DNA of 64,000 nucleotides from Arctic95D-9 sp035967665. GTDB taxonomy: Bacteria > Verrucomicrobiota > Verrucomicrobiia > Verrucomicrobiales > DEV007. The notes under the pieces are model-generated. The model was not told where the DNA came from. It saw nothing but the letters and a program-made list of their open reading frames with translations, and made no database searches. The position numbers and the translations under genes are program-made. The stretch lies in NCBI GenBank assembly GCA_035967665.1, contig JAYWLB010000124.1:1-64000 (forward strand), in the 5' to 3' direction. Of the stretch, positions 52,389 to 61,022 are shown in pieces; within the stretch, counting starts at the first letter, position 1; every line of letters begins with the position of its first letter.

Positions 52389-52435
52389 GGCTCCGGCCTG
52401 AGCTTCGCTCCTTAATTTTCCAGCGAAGACAAGCT

Positions 52436-53266
52436 GTGCCGGCGAAACGGAAAAGAATACGGAACAAGCGCACGCGAAAGCGGCGCCCCGTTCCCCGTCA
52501 GGGCCTTTCCGCCTTTGTTCCGGCAAAAACAAGAACCCGCTCGACCGGGTTTGACCAGTCGACCCTGATCTTTTTCAAGTTCTGGATCGGTATTCTCCTG
52601 CTCCCTTTCTGCTGGGTGCTCATCGAGACCTTTCTCGTTCTTCTCACCGCCGACACCTTCGGCGGCGACTACTGGCGCTCGAAGGAGTTTCTCTTCTTCG
52701 GCGTCGGCTGTTTCCTCTGGCTGGCCCTTTTCTACGGGTTCCGGACCCGCTTCATGATGTGGTGCTACGTCGCGGGGCACGAGCTCACCCACGCGCTCTT
52801 TGTCCTGATCTGTCAGGGGAAAGTCACCAAGATCCACATCTCCGCTGAGGGCGGCCACGTCCTCACGAACCGGAATAATTTCCTCATCTCGCTTTCCCCG
52901 TATTTCTTCCCCTTTTACACCGCCGTCGTTATTCTCCTCTGGGCCTTGATGGAGTGGACGCTCAAAGAGATCATGCAGCCGGATACCGTCTGGCTCTACG
53001 GGCTCATCGGGGTGAGCTGGATGTTTCACCTCACCTTCACGATCTGGATGATCCGCCGCGAACAGCCGGATCTCGATCAAAACGGACGACTCTTCTCCTT
53101 CGTCATCATCTTCATCGCCAACATTCTCCTGATCTGCACGATGCTGATCATCGCCTCCCCCACCGCGACTTTTGAAGGATTCGGCATCTCACTGCTGGAG
53201 AATACGAGAACGCTCTTCACGCGATTCATCGAATCAGCGCGGGAGGTTTACGGTTTTCTTTCGTAG
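52436..53266 (+). CDS. Membrane protein with HExxH zinc-protease motif (M50-like)
   Basis: 276 residues from a GTG start. A very basic N-terminus (Lys/Arg-rich, residues 3-20) precedes about six hydrophobic helices. The motif GHELTHALF (H115-E-L-T-H119) lies at a helix start after FMMWCYVA, and the next segment (VTKIHISAEGGHVLTNRNNFLISLSPYFFPFYTA) resembles the M50-type membrane-embedded metallopeptidases. A second NPDG-type motif is not evident, so the family is uncertain. It follows efp by 47 nt and may be co-transcribed. Confidence 0.75.
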   Translation: MPAKRKRIRNKRTRKRRPVPRQGLSAFVPAKTRTRSTGFDQSTLIFFKFWIGILLLPFCWVLIETFLVLLTADTFGGDYWRSKEFLFFGVGCFLWLALFYGFRTRFMMWCYVAGHELTHALFVLICQGKVTKIHISAEGGHVLTNRNNFLISLSPYFFPFYTAVVILLWALMEWTLKEIMQPDTVWLYGLIGVSWMFHLTFTIWMIRREQPDLDQNGRLFSFVIIFIANILLICTMLIIASPTATFEGFGISLLENTRTLFTRFIESAREVYGFLS

Positions 53267-53312
53267 GAGGCAAGAGGCTGGAAGCATTCAAGTGCGACCA
53301 CGCGGGAGACAT

Positions 53313-55922
53313 CTATTGAGGCTGCAGGGCTTCCGCTTCTTCCGGCTCACCATCTGCGCTCTCCGTCAGATCCGAAAGCAATTCATACGCCTCCTGATAC
53401 CTCAGCGAATCGGCGAGCGAATCGAGGACGTAGCGTTTTGCTTTCTCTTTGTCCGTTCCTGCAAGAAGTCGGGCGAGTCTGAACCTCACCTCCGATGGAT
53501 TGGCAGGATCGAGAGCGAGCGACTTTTCAAAGGCACCGACTGCCGCACCAGCTGCACTGAGCCCTTCGTGAGCACACCCCTGGCAATAATGGGTTCGCTC
53601 AATGAACGGATTGATCGCGAGGCTTCGTTCGGAGTTGGTGAGAACACCGTTCCAATCACTCGCGTCAAACTTCGTTTCGATGAGTCGGTTGTAGGCCGTT
53701 AAAGCTTCGGCGGAAAGACTCGCGACCTTCTCGAGCACAGCGACCTCACCGGCAGAATCCCCTTTTTCGCGGAGCGCCCGGGCCTTCATCGCATAGCCGT
53801 TGCCCGAACCGGCGAATTCAGGAAGCAACGCGATGAGTTGATCAGCCGCCTCAATCGCTGCGTCCCATTGCCCTTCTTTCAATAGATTACCGGTGTGGAT
53901 TTGCAGGCCCCAGAGATTCTTCGGGTTCTTTTTCACAAAAGCGGCCACGGCAAGTCCACTCAGGGGATTCACCTCCTCTGCGGTCGGCTCCGACCAGTCA
54001 ACACCGTTTCCATAATTGGTCGCGAGATCCAGAACCATGGCAGCGAAATTGCTCTCCAGTTCCTCGAGCTTCGTCGTGTTCCGCTCGATCGCTTCATTGA
54101 TGAGAACACCGCCGGCGAGGTCCGTGAGAATCCCGCGGAGCGCTTCTTCACCGAAATTCTTCACGATGTAATCAACCACCAACATCGACTGGTAATAGGC
54201 GAACATGACGTATTCGGCATTCTTCGGACTGAAAAACGCCTGACTCATATTCCCGATCGGAGTGAGGGCCTCCTCTTCGAGAATCATCTCCCGGTAGCGC
54301 GGCGACATCCTCTGCCCCCAGTTGGACTGGCGCTGCATTTCCTCGTAAACCGAAATCCCTTCACTGAGCCAGCGCGGCATCTTGTTTTTTGTCGCCGTGA
54401 GAGTGACGACGTGACAATACTCGTGCCAGAGCGTTGCCTCCCAGTTGTTTTTGCCGGCGGTAAGACTTCCGGGACTGTTCATCGTCACGACGGATCCAAA
54501 ACAAACGCCGAGCAACCCTTCGCCGCCAAGAGCCCCGAATGATCGAACCGCAAAATCCTGCTGGTTCGGGTAAAACTCAATCAGAGTCGGCTCATCGATT
54601 GAGAGTCCGTATTTTTCAGTGAGAACTCTTTTCGCATCTGTCAGCAGGGAAACCACCTTATCGCCATAGATCGGAGCCTCTTCCGGCGGGAGCCGAATAA
54701 TGAAATCATCCGTCTTCACTGACGCAAAACTGTCGATCTCCTTTTGAAGCACTTCCAGGTTGTAGGCGAGAACGTTGTATTCGTCCGCTGCTCCCACTTC
54801 TTTCGCGAGCGGCCAGGCTTTCCCGACCTCTCCGAGTCTCAGATAATCGAGCGCGAGCTGGAGCTTGGCAGGGAGATATCCGGGATCAAATTCGAGGGCA
54901 CGCTTCTGGGCTTCAGCCCCCTCCGCGTAGCGATACTTTTTCGAAAGGACCCGACCGATGACGTGATCGATCTCCGGATTATTCTTCCAGACCGAAAGCG
55001 CCTTTTCGCGTGCGACGTCAAATTCACCGCTGTTCGGCTCGACCAGTTCAGCCAGAATCGCACTGTAAGTCCACGCGAGCGGATGCCGTGGATTCATCGC
55101 CAGAACGACCTGAAGCCGGCGCACCGCTTCTTCGTAGTTTTCGTAAATGATCGCATATTCAGCTTCGAGAAGAAGGGCTCCGTAATGTCGCGGAGAAATC
55201 TCGAGAAGCTCTTCAAGATACTTCCCGCCAATCTGACGACTCGTCGGGAAATAGGAACGCGCCAATCCAAAAAGCGTATCGGTGCGATCAGGATCGAGCT
55301 TTAAGGCGGCTTCGAAGGCCTTCGCCGCTTTCCCAAAATCGTCTTTATCCAATGCGAGATAGCCGGTGTACAGATGCGCTTCGAGAACGCCCTCAGGCGC
55401 TTCACGTCCTTTGAATTTGGTATCTTTGGCAGGACCGTAATATTTATCGATCACCAAATCGGGATCCCCGCCGAGGACGACTGCGGCCCGCCCCAGAAAG
55501 ACGAGGTCGAGCGGAGTCCGCTCACGCGTGGGAACCGCCTGCGCCGCCTTGTTAATCCCCATGAGGATCCGGTCCGCATCTTCAGCATGTCCCGTTTCTT
55601 TAAAGAACTGATGCGCTTCCAGCAATGCACCGAGGGCATCGGGAAACAGTTCCGTCGTCGTCCTCGCTTCCTCCAGCGCCTCTTCATACCGGCCCAGAGC
55701 CTTGAGCGCCTGAAACCGGAGCGTGCGCCATTCCCAGGAGGGCTGCCCCCGCTGCAGCGAGTAATCACAAATCTGAACAATAATATCGTAGCGCCCCGCC
55801 CGGAAAATCTCACGAGCCTTGGGGAGATTATCCTCATCGTAATAGCGTTTGTAGTCCGCTTGCCCGAAGACAGAACCGCTCAAGCTGATCAGCAGAATGA
55901 TGAGAGAGAAAACGCGCCACAT
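53313..55922 (-). CDS. Secreted TPR protein with gluzincin peptidase domain
   Basis: 869 residues with signal peptide (MWRVFSLIILLISLSGSVFG). TPR-like repeats span about 30-390 (for example KAAKAFEAALKLDPDRTDTLFGLA and EEAVRRLQVVLAMNPRHPLAWTYSA). A peptidase MA-like domain follows (about 400-650): zinc motif H500-E-Y-C-H504 in ATLWHEYCHVVT and a third ligand probably E521 in RWLSEGISVYEE. More TPRs lie at about 680-850. Likely a periplasmic or outer-surface protease acting on bound proteins. Monocistronic by spacing. Confidence 0.9.
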   Translation of the reverse strand: MWRVFSLIILLISLSGSVFGQADYKRYYDEDNLPKAREIFRAGRYDIIVQICDYSLQRGQPSWEWRTLRFQALKALGRYEEALEEARTTTELFPDALGALLEAHQFFKETGHAEDADRILMGINKAAQAVPTRERTPLDLVFLGRAAVVLGGDPDLVIDKYYGPAKDTKFKGREAPEGVLEAHLYTGYLALDKDDFGKAAKAFEAALKLDPDRTDTLFGLARSYFPTSRQIGGKYLEELLEISPRHYGALLLEAEYAIIYENYEEAVRRLQVVLAMNPRHPLAWTYSAILAELVEPNSGEFDVAREKALSVWKNNPEIDHVIGRVLSKKYRYAEGAEAQKRALEFDPGYLPAKLQLALDYLRLGEVGKAWPLAKEVGAADEYNVLAYNLEVLQKEIDSFASVKTDDFIIRLPPEEAPIYGDKVVSLLTDAKRVLTEKYGLSIDEPTLIEFYPNQQDFAVRSFGALGGEGLLGVCFGSVVTMNSPGSLTAGKNNWEATLWHEYCHVVTLTATKNKMPRWLSEGISVYEEMQRQSNWGQRMSPRYREMILEEEALTPIGNMSQAFFSPKNAEYVMFAYYQSMLVVDYIVKNFGEEALRGILTDLAGGVLINEAIERNTTKLEELESNFAAMVLDLATNYGNGVDWSEPTAEEVNPLSGLAVAAFVKKNPKNLWGLQIHTGNLLKEGQWDAAIEAADQLIALLPEFAGSGNGYAMKARALREKGDSAGEVAVLEKVASLSAEALTAYNRLIETKFDASDWNGVLTNSERSLAINPFIERTHYCQGCAHEGLSAAGAAVGAFEKSLALDPANPSEVRFRLARLLAGTDKEKAKRYVLDSLADSLRYQEAYELLSDLTESADGEPEEAEALQPQ

Positions 55923-56119
55923 ACAGGACTACTGAAGCGGATAAACCCCGTGCGGTAAAGCCCGCGTTCAGGCATCGCTTTCGTGACGGGTCGTTGTGCC
56001 ACGAAAAGAAAGAGGAGATTCAGCTCTCATGACTGGACGGGAAAAGATAGGGATAAAGTTAAAGAAAAAGGATTTCTCGAAGAACTGACGGGCTTTGAGC
56101 CACGTTTTGGCAGAAGCGG

Positions 56120-56862
56120 TTACTTGACGACATCGTCGAAGGCACACACCCCGTCCCAGGGGCGGCCCCGTTCCAGAAAGGGCTGCACATCGACGGCATA
56201 GATATCGCCATCGACCGCGCGAATGTAATTCCTCGGGTGCGCATCCTGAGCAAGAACGCCGTCCGCCCCGCGGAGGAAGCTCACCGTTTCCCCGTCCCTC
56301 GTGAATCCGAGACCGCTCATGAACTCACAGACCGCTTCCATCGTCGGTACCCCCTCCATCGGATCGGGAAGAATGTAGCGCTGGGACGTGACAATACTCG
56401 GGCCGTCGGGGCGCTCCCAGATTCCTTCAAAACGGACATCATCGCCGAAGACAAGATTGGAAAGGCGCAACCGTCTCAAATACCCGAACGGCGTCGAATA
56501 GCCGGAAGGGCCGAATCCGGCGAAACCGGCAAAAGTGGACTTCCAGAATCGATCCTCGTGGGGATCGTGGAAAATTTCGTGCTCCATGCCGCCTTTCCCG
56601 TAATCGAGAGAGGGCAAATCAGCACGGGTCAGGAGACAGTCACGTTCCCTTGCGAACGACGTGAGATTTCGGAACTGGGTGCTGAGGGCTCGCTCCCAGG
56701 CTTCAGCCGGATTCCGTGGTGGTGAAACATCTGCCACTCTGCCGCCTGCTTCACGAGATCCCGATCCGCCTGCGATAGAGGCTGTTTCTGCTTCATCAAG
56801 CTCCATAACCGCTTCGCTTCGGAGCGGGAAATGGGCTTTGGATCTGCCGTGGAGTCGCTCAT
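56120..56862 (-). pseudogene. Kinase-like protein gene with an apparent frameshift
   Basis: Two overlapping frames look like one gene. The 5' frame from ATG 56862 (MSDSTADPKPISRSEAKRLW through QAAEWQMFHHHGIR) reads naturally, then turns shadow-like. The other frame reads naturally from NPAEAWERALSTQFRNLTSF onward to the end at 56120. The change lies near 56710-56725 and needs a -1 shift (loss of one base in the genome, or a recoding event). The C-terminal motif DAHPRNYIRAVDGDIYAVDVQPF resembles the catalytic and metal-binding loops (DxHxxN...D) of the small kinase-like fold found in polyvalent phage-type proteins. If no frameshift exists, a 228-residue protein starting at 56806 would be the alternative. 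Substrate unknown. Confidence 0.6.
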
Positions 56863-57012
56863 CTGCTAGAAAGTAGAGTAATTATTGAGCATTTCAAGAA
56901 TTAAGGATCCTTCAACAAAAATACAGCTCGGGGAAGGGCCTGATCTCATCGCAACTCCTCCACCTCTCACCTTGCAAATGTCCCCTGCGGGGGCTTTGAT
57001 CTATTCAACCAT

Positions 57013-57915
57013 TTGGTCCATTTGAACGACGACACTACAGAAGCAGAGGAACCTGAAATTCCTGATAACGAGACGCCCCCGGAAACGGACGTTTCAGAGG
57101 AAATCACAAGCTCTGATGAAAACGGTTCAGAGGCATCGGGGAACGACGACACCTCCTCCGATGACGACTCATTTTCCGGCGACGACAACGAATCCTCCTA
57201 TAAAGTGGAACTCGATATCTTCGAGGGCCCCATGGACCTCCTTCTCTACCTCATCAAAAGGGACGAGATCGATATTTACGACATTCCGATCGAAGCGATC
57301 ACGAAGCAGTACATGGCCTACCTCGAAACGTTCAAAATGTTGAACATCGGCCTCGCCGGTGAGTTCCTCGTCATGGCCGCGAACCTCTGCTACATCAAGA
57401 GCCGCATGATGCTGCCAAAGCACGTGCAGCCGCCGGAGGAAGATGCTGACGAAGAGGATCCACGCTGGGATCTGATTAAACAGCTCATTGAATACAAAAA
57501 ATTCAAGGAGGCCGCGCGTCAGCTCGCAGAAAAGGAATCGAAGCAGCAGAACCACTTTTCCCACAAGCCCGACAAAATCAAAAGCGTTGAGGGAGAAGAG
57601 CGCCCTCTTTCCGACGACGTCAGCGTTTTTGATCTGATCCGCGCTTTCCAGAGCATCCTCGACCGCTTTCAGGATGACAGCCTCGGCGAGATCGTCGATG
57701 ATCAGTTCACTGTGAGCGACAAAATCGCCTTCATCCTCGATAAGGTGGAACCGGGAGGAACCATCAAGTTCGTCGATCTTTTCACCGGAGCCGCGAGCAA
57801 AAATGAATTGATCGTCACCTTCCTCGCCGTTCTCGAACTCATGAAGCTCAATTATTTCAAAGTGGTTCAAAAAATTGTCCTCGGGGAAATCCAGATGAGA
57901 CGAAACGAATTTTAA
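57013..57915 (+). CDS. scpA: Segregation and condensation protein A
   Basis: 300 residues, kleisin of the SMC-ScpAB complex that compacts and segregates the chromosome. Conserved part begins YKVELDIFEGPMDLLLYLIKRDEIDIYDIPI (about 62-92), then AANLCYIKSRMMLPK, with a C-terminal winged helix KNELIVTFLAVLELMKLNYFKVVQ. The first 60 residues are Asp/Glu/Ser-rich low complexity. No ATG is in frame upstream of the domain at the right place; the start is a TTG (57013 or 57022). It is followed by scpB 93 nt downstream. Confidence 0.95.
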   Translation: MVHLNDDTTEAEEPEIPDNETPPETDVSEEITSSDENGSEASGNDDTSSDDDSFSGDDNESSYKVELDIFEGPMDLLLYLIKRDEIDIYDIPIEAITKQYMAYLETFKMLNIGLAGEFLVMAANLCYIKSRMMLPKHVQPPEEDADEEDPRWDLIKQLIEYKKFKEAARQLAEKESKQQNHFSHKPDKIKSVEGEERPLSDDVSVFDLIRAFQSILDRFQDDSLGEIVDDQFTVSDKIAFILDKVEPGGTIKFVDLFTGAASKNELIVTFLAVLELMKLNYFKVVQKIVLGEIQMRRNEF

Positions 57916-58008
57916 TCGAGGCCGCCTACCGGATAAGAATCCACTTTAATTCCTCCAAATTCAGCGCAGCTTACGAGCCCCTCCCGCCACCTCTCCAACG
58001 AGACCTAA

Positions 58009-58788
58009 ATGGAACTGATTCACATCGTCGAGGCCTTGATTTATGCCGCTCCTGAACCTGTATCTTCCGCTGAAATAGCGAAAGCGGTTCGGCGCGCCGC
58101 AGAAGACTCTGCCATCCCCGAAGCTCAGGAGTGGGAAACGATCAACGCATCCAACATCGAAGTTGTCATCGCTGAACTCGATGAAAAACTGGTGCAGAAC
58201 GGAAGCGCGATTCAGTTGAGCGAAGGGGCCAACGGCTGGCGGTTTGTGACGCGGGAAATCTACGCCGACTGGATTCGGGCGCTTCTTCCCGAGATGCGGC
58301 CGGAAAAACTGAGCGCCGCCGCTCTCGAAACAATCGCGCTGATTGCCTATCGCCAGCCGATCACGAAGGCAGACATAGAAGCAGTCCGCGGAGTCTCCGT
58401 CGACGGACAGATTCAAAAACTGATCGATCGCCGCCTCATTCGTATCGGTGGGCGGGCCGATCTCCCCGGTCGCCCCATGCTCTACGAAACAACCGAAGAG
58501 TTCATGACCCACTTCGGGATTAAAGAACTGGACGACCTTCCCAACGCCTCCGAATTGCGTATCGTGGAATTGCCCACCGCTGAAGAGGAGCCGGCTGCAG
58601 AAGAAACCACTCCCGCCGAAGACGCTGAAGCGGAAGCCGGGGACATAGACGACAATGCAGCGCGAATCGCCGCGCTCGAAGCCGAAGAGGATTTAATCGA
58701 AGAAGAATCATCCGACGAAAGCAACGAATCAGAGGAGAATGAATCTTCTGAAGACGAAGCTGAGGAAACCGATCAGCCCGCCAACTGA
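58009..58788 (+). CDS. scpB: Segregation and condensation protein B
   Basis: 259 residues. Two winged-helix domains: LIHIVEALIYAAPEPVSSAEIAKAV near the start, then LSAAALETIALIAYRQPITKADIEAVRGVSVDGQIQKLIDRRLIRIGGRADLPGRPMLYETTEEF. The last 75 residues or so are Glu/Asp/Ser/Ala-rich low complexity, a mirror of the acidic N-terminus of ScpA. Dimer that binds the ScpA middle region. pheA follows 12 nt later. Confidence 0.96.
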   Translation: MELIHIVEALIYAAPEPVSSAEIAKAVRRAAEDSAIPEAQEWETINASNIEVVIAELDEKLVQNGSAIQLSEGANGWRFVTREIYADWIRALLPEMRPEKLSAAALETIALIAYRQPITKADIEAVRGVSVDGQIQKLIDRRLIRIGGRADLPGRPMLYETTEEFMTHFGIKELDDLPNASELRIVELPTAEEEPAAEETTPAEDAEAEAGDIDDNAARIAALEAEEDLIEEESSDESNESEENESSEDEAEETDQPAN

Positions 58789-58800
58789 CCCACCATTTTT

Positions 58801-59859
58801 ATGAGCCTCGAAGAACAGCGCATCAAAATCGACGCCATCGATACCGACATCATCCGACTCCTCAATGAGCGGGCCGACGTTGTCCATGAAATCGGTGAAA
58901 TCAAAAAGCAGAACGGACTGGAAATTTACGCACCCGAGCGCGAGGAGAAATTGCTCCGCAGCCTCTGCAAAAAAGGAGAGGGAGGGCGTCTTCCCGATGA
59001 CTCGATTCGTGCGATCTACCGCGAGATCATGTCCGCTGCCCTCGCGCTCGAAGAGGACCTCAAAATAGCCTACCTCGGCCCTGCGGGGACCTGGACGCAT
59101 CAGGCCGCAATCGGCAAATTCGGTCACAGCGTGAAATACCTTCCCCAGCCCAGCTTCGGGGATGTCTTCAATCAGGTTGAGAGACGCATCGCCGACTACG
59201 GGGTCGTTCCGATCGAAAATTCAACGGAGGGAGCGGTCACCCACACCCTCGATCTTTTCGCGGACTCGCCTCTCAAAATCTACGGGCAGGTCATGCTCTC
59301 AATTGAGAACAATCTCATGGCGAACTGCCCTCGTGAAGAGATCCAGCAGATCTACAGCCACCCGCAGATCATCGCCCAATGTCGTGGCTGGCTGGCCAAG
59401 AATTTCAACGAGATTCAGCCGATCGAGAAATCGAGTTCCGCCGCGGCTGCAGAGATCGCCGCGAAGGAGCCCAACTCAGCAGTCCTCGGAGGTTCGCTTC
59501 TTTCCGAACTCTACAACATCAACCTGCTCGAGCGTTCCATTCAGGACATCGCGAACAACACGACGCGCTTCCTTGTCATCAGCCATAAGACCTGCCCTCC
59601 GACCGGCAATGACCGCACTTCGGTCATGTTCTCCGTTCGCGACGAGCCCGGCTCCCTCCACCGCGCCCTCGAACCGTTCGAGAAACTTTCGATCAACATG
59701 TCGAAAATCGAAAGCCGTCCCTCGAAACGCCGCGCGTGGGAATATTACTTCTTCGTCGATATCGCGGGGCACTGCGAAGAGCCCGAGCTCGCCAATGCCA
59801 TCGAAGAGGTCGGCAAAAACTGCTCTTTCGTGAAGACTCTGGGAAGCTACCCTGCCTAG
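58801..59859 (+). CDS. pheA: Bifunctional chorismate mutase / prephenate dehydratase (P-protein)
   Basis: 352 residues. AroQ-type chorismate mutase (about 1-85: RIKIDAIDTDIIRLLNERADVVHEIGEIKK), prephenate dehydratase (about 87-270: AYLGPAGTWTHQAA, PIENSTEGAV, NNTTRFLVI with the TRF active-site motif) and a C-terminal ACT domain (about 275-350) with GSLHRAL and ESRPSKRRAWEYYFFVD, the phenylalanine-sensing site. It makes phenylpyruvate from chorismate and is likely inhibited by phenylalanine. Its stop TAG shares a CTAG palindrome with the stop of the convergent gene. Confidence 0.97.
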   Translation: MSLEEQRIKIDAIDTDIIRLLNERADVVHEIGEIKKQNGLEIYAPEREEKLLRSLCKKGEGGRLPDDSIRAIYREIMSAALALEEDLKIAYLGPAGTWTHQAAIGKFGHSVKYLPQPSFGDVFNQVERRIADYGVVPIENSTEGAVTHTLDLFADSPLKIYGQVMLSIENNLMANCPREEIQQIYSHPQIIAQCRGWLAKNFNEIQPIEKSSSAAAAEIAAKEPNSAVLGGSLLSELYNINLLERSIQDIANNTTRFLVISHKTCPPTGNDRTSVMFSVRDEPGSLHRALEPFEKLSINMSKIESRPSKRRAWEYYFFVDIAGHCEEPELANAIEEVGKNCSFVKTLGSYPA

Positions 59860-60947
59860 CGGGCCCCGGGTTCCTCACCCAATAGAGGCAGAGCCCTTCC
59901 CTGCCTCGCGCTTTCGTATGCAGTGTCGACAATCTGTTGACCGATCCGGGAGGTTTCGACACTGAGCGGGCCCTCCACCGGAATGCCCTCCCCGATGCAG
60001 TGGAGAAAATACTCTACCGGATTCCGGAAAGGGGCACTCAACGCGGGCGCCTCGACACGGCGGCCCTCAGGCGAAGCGGAATCCTGAAGCGTCACAAACG
60101 ATTCGTAGTCGTAACTGGAAATCGTCCCCATCGAACCTTTCACCACGAAACCGCACTTCGGCTGCGGCTGATGGGTCCACGGGTCGGAAAAAGTGCCCCA
60201 CCTTGTTTCAAATTTTGAAAGCCCTCCCGCGTAACGGGCCACCGTGACGCTGTGCTCATCGACTTCGAGACCGTTGCCCTCACGGTCCCACATCGCCATG
60301 ACTTCGACGGGCTTTTGACCTCCGTTGAACCAGGTCCCCAACGTCGTCCCGTAGCCCAGATAATCCTGCATGCTGCCGCCGCCTTCCGACTCGCGATAAA
60401 ACCAGCTCGCCTCCTTGGCTTCGTCGGTTGGTTCCTGCTCGATCTTATCAGCTCCGTGCCAGAGCGGTCCCCGATTGCCGTCGTAGAAATGCACTTCGCA
60501 GACGTCTCCGATCGCGCCTGACGAGATCAGTTCATGGCATTTCACATGCGCAGGCACCCACGCGAGCGGCCAGTTGATCGCGAGATTCCGCCCTGATTTC
60601 TCCATCGCAGCAATCATGCGATCCGCTTCGGCGAGCGAGGCCGCAAAAGGCTTTTCCACGAGCACATGAACCCCGAACGGAGCCACTTTTTCAACCCACT
60701 CAGCATGCCTCGCTGCGGCAGGGCAGAGAATCACGAGATCCGGCTTCGTCGTCTTCAGGCAATCTTCATGATCCGTGAAAACCTGATCGCTCCGCAGCGA
60801 AAAATTCCGCGTCGCATCGAGCATGCGATCCGGGTCCTCATCGCAAATTCCGACGAGGTCGACCTGAGGGTGATCGTGCGCGAGGCGCAGGAGATCCCCC
60901 ATGTGAAAATGGTCAAAATTGATCCCCGCAACTTTCCAGCGTTTCAT
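59856..60947 (-). CDS. Gfo/Idh/MocA family NAD(P)-dependent sugar oxidoreductase
   Basis: 363 residues from the ATG at 60947 (MKRWKVAGINFDHFHMGDLLRL); the frame extends 33 nt further upstream without family resemblance. Rossmann domain with DLVGICDEDPDRM, VEKPFAASL, then the substrate domain GGGSMQDYLGYGTTLGTWFNG. Likely acts on a sugar or inositol derivative. It lies upstream of nothing on its strand but follows an MFS sugar/nucleoside-type transporter; a copy of the 25-nt repeat lies between the two genes. Confidence 0.9.
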   Translation of the reverse strand: MKRWKVAGINFDHFHMGDLLRLAHDHPQVDLVGICDEDPDRMLDATRNFSLRSDQVFTDHEDCLKTTKPDLVILCPAAARHAEWVEKVAPFGVHVLVEKPFAASLAEADRMIAAMEKSGRNLAINWPLAWVPAHVKCHELISSGAIGDVCEVHFYDGNRGPLWHGADKIEQEPTDEAKEASWFYRESEGGGSMQDYLGYGTTLGTWFNGGQKPVEVMAMWDREGNGLEVDEHSVTVARYAGGLSKFETRWGTFSDPWTHQPQPKCGFVVKGSMGTISSYDYESFVTLQDSASPEGRRVEAPALSAPFRNPVEYFLHCIGEGIPVEGPLSVETSRIGQQIVDTAYESARQGRALPLLGEEPGAR

Positions 60948-60982
60948 CCCGAAGGTGGTGACCCGTTTCAACCAAATCAAAC

Positions 60983-61007
60983 AGGGTTAGGTCATGCACC
61001 TAACCCT
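60983..61007. repeat. 25-nt palindromic dispersed repeat, copy C
   Basis: A perfect 10-bp stem AGGGTTAGGT / ACCTAACCCT with a 5-nt centre. Same length, arrangement and flanks (AAACAGGGT...CCCT-C/G-TT-A/G-AGCCTG) as copy B. It lies between the oxidoreductase and the transporter genes, 15 nt from the transporter stop. Confidence 0.85.
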
Positions 61008-61022
61008 CTTGAGCCTGGAACT

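Noticed and set aside
53172..53702. 176-codon plus-strand frame overlapping the end of the TPR peptidase
   Set aside because: Antisense to the well-supported TPR protein and partly overlapping the upstream membrane protein; Arg-rich artefact.
55923..56119. tRNA or small RNA gene in the 197-bp gap
   Set aside because: No cloverleaf with a T-arm and acceptor pairing could be drawn; the gap shows no other clear feature.
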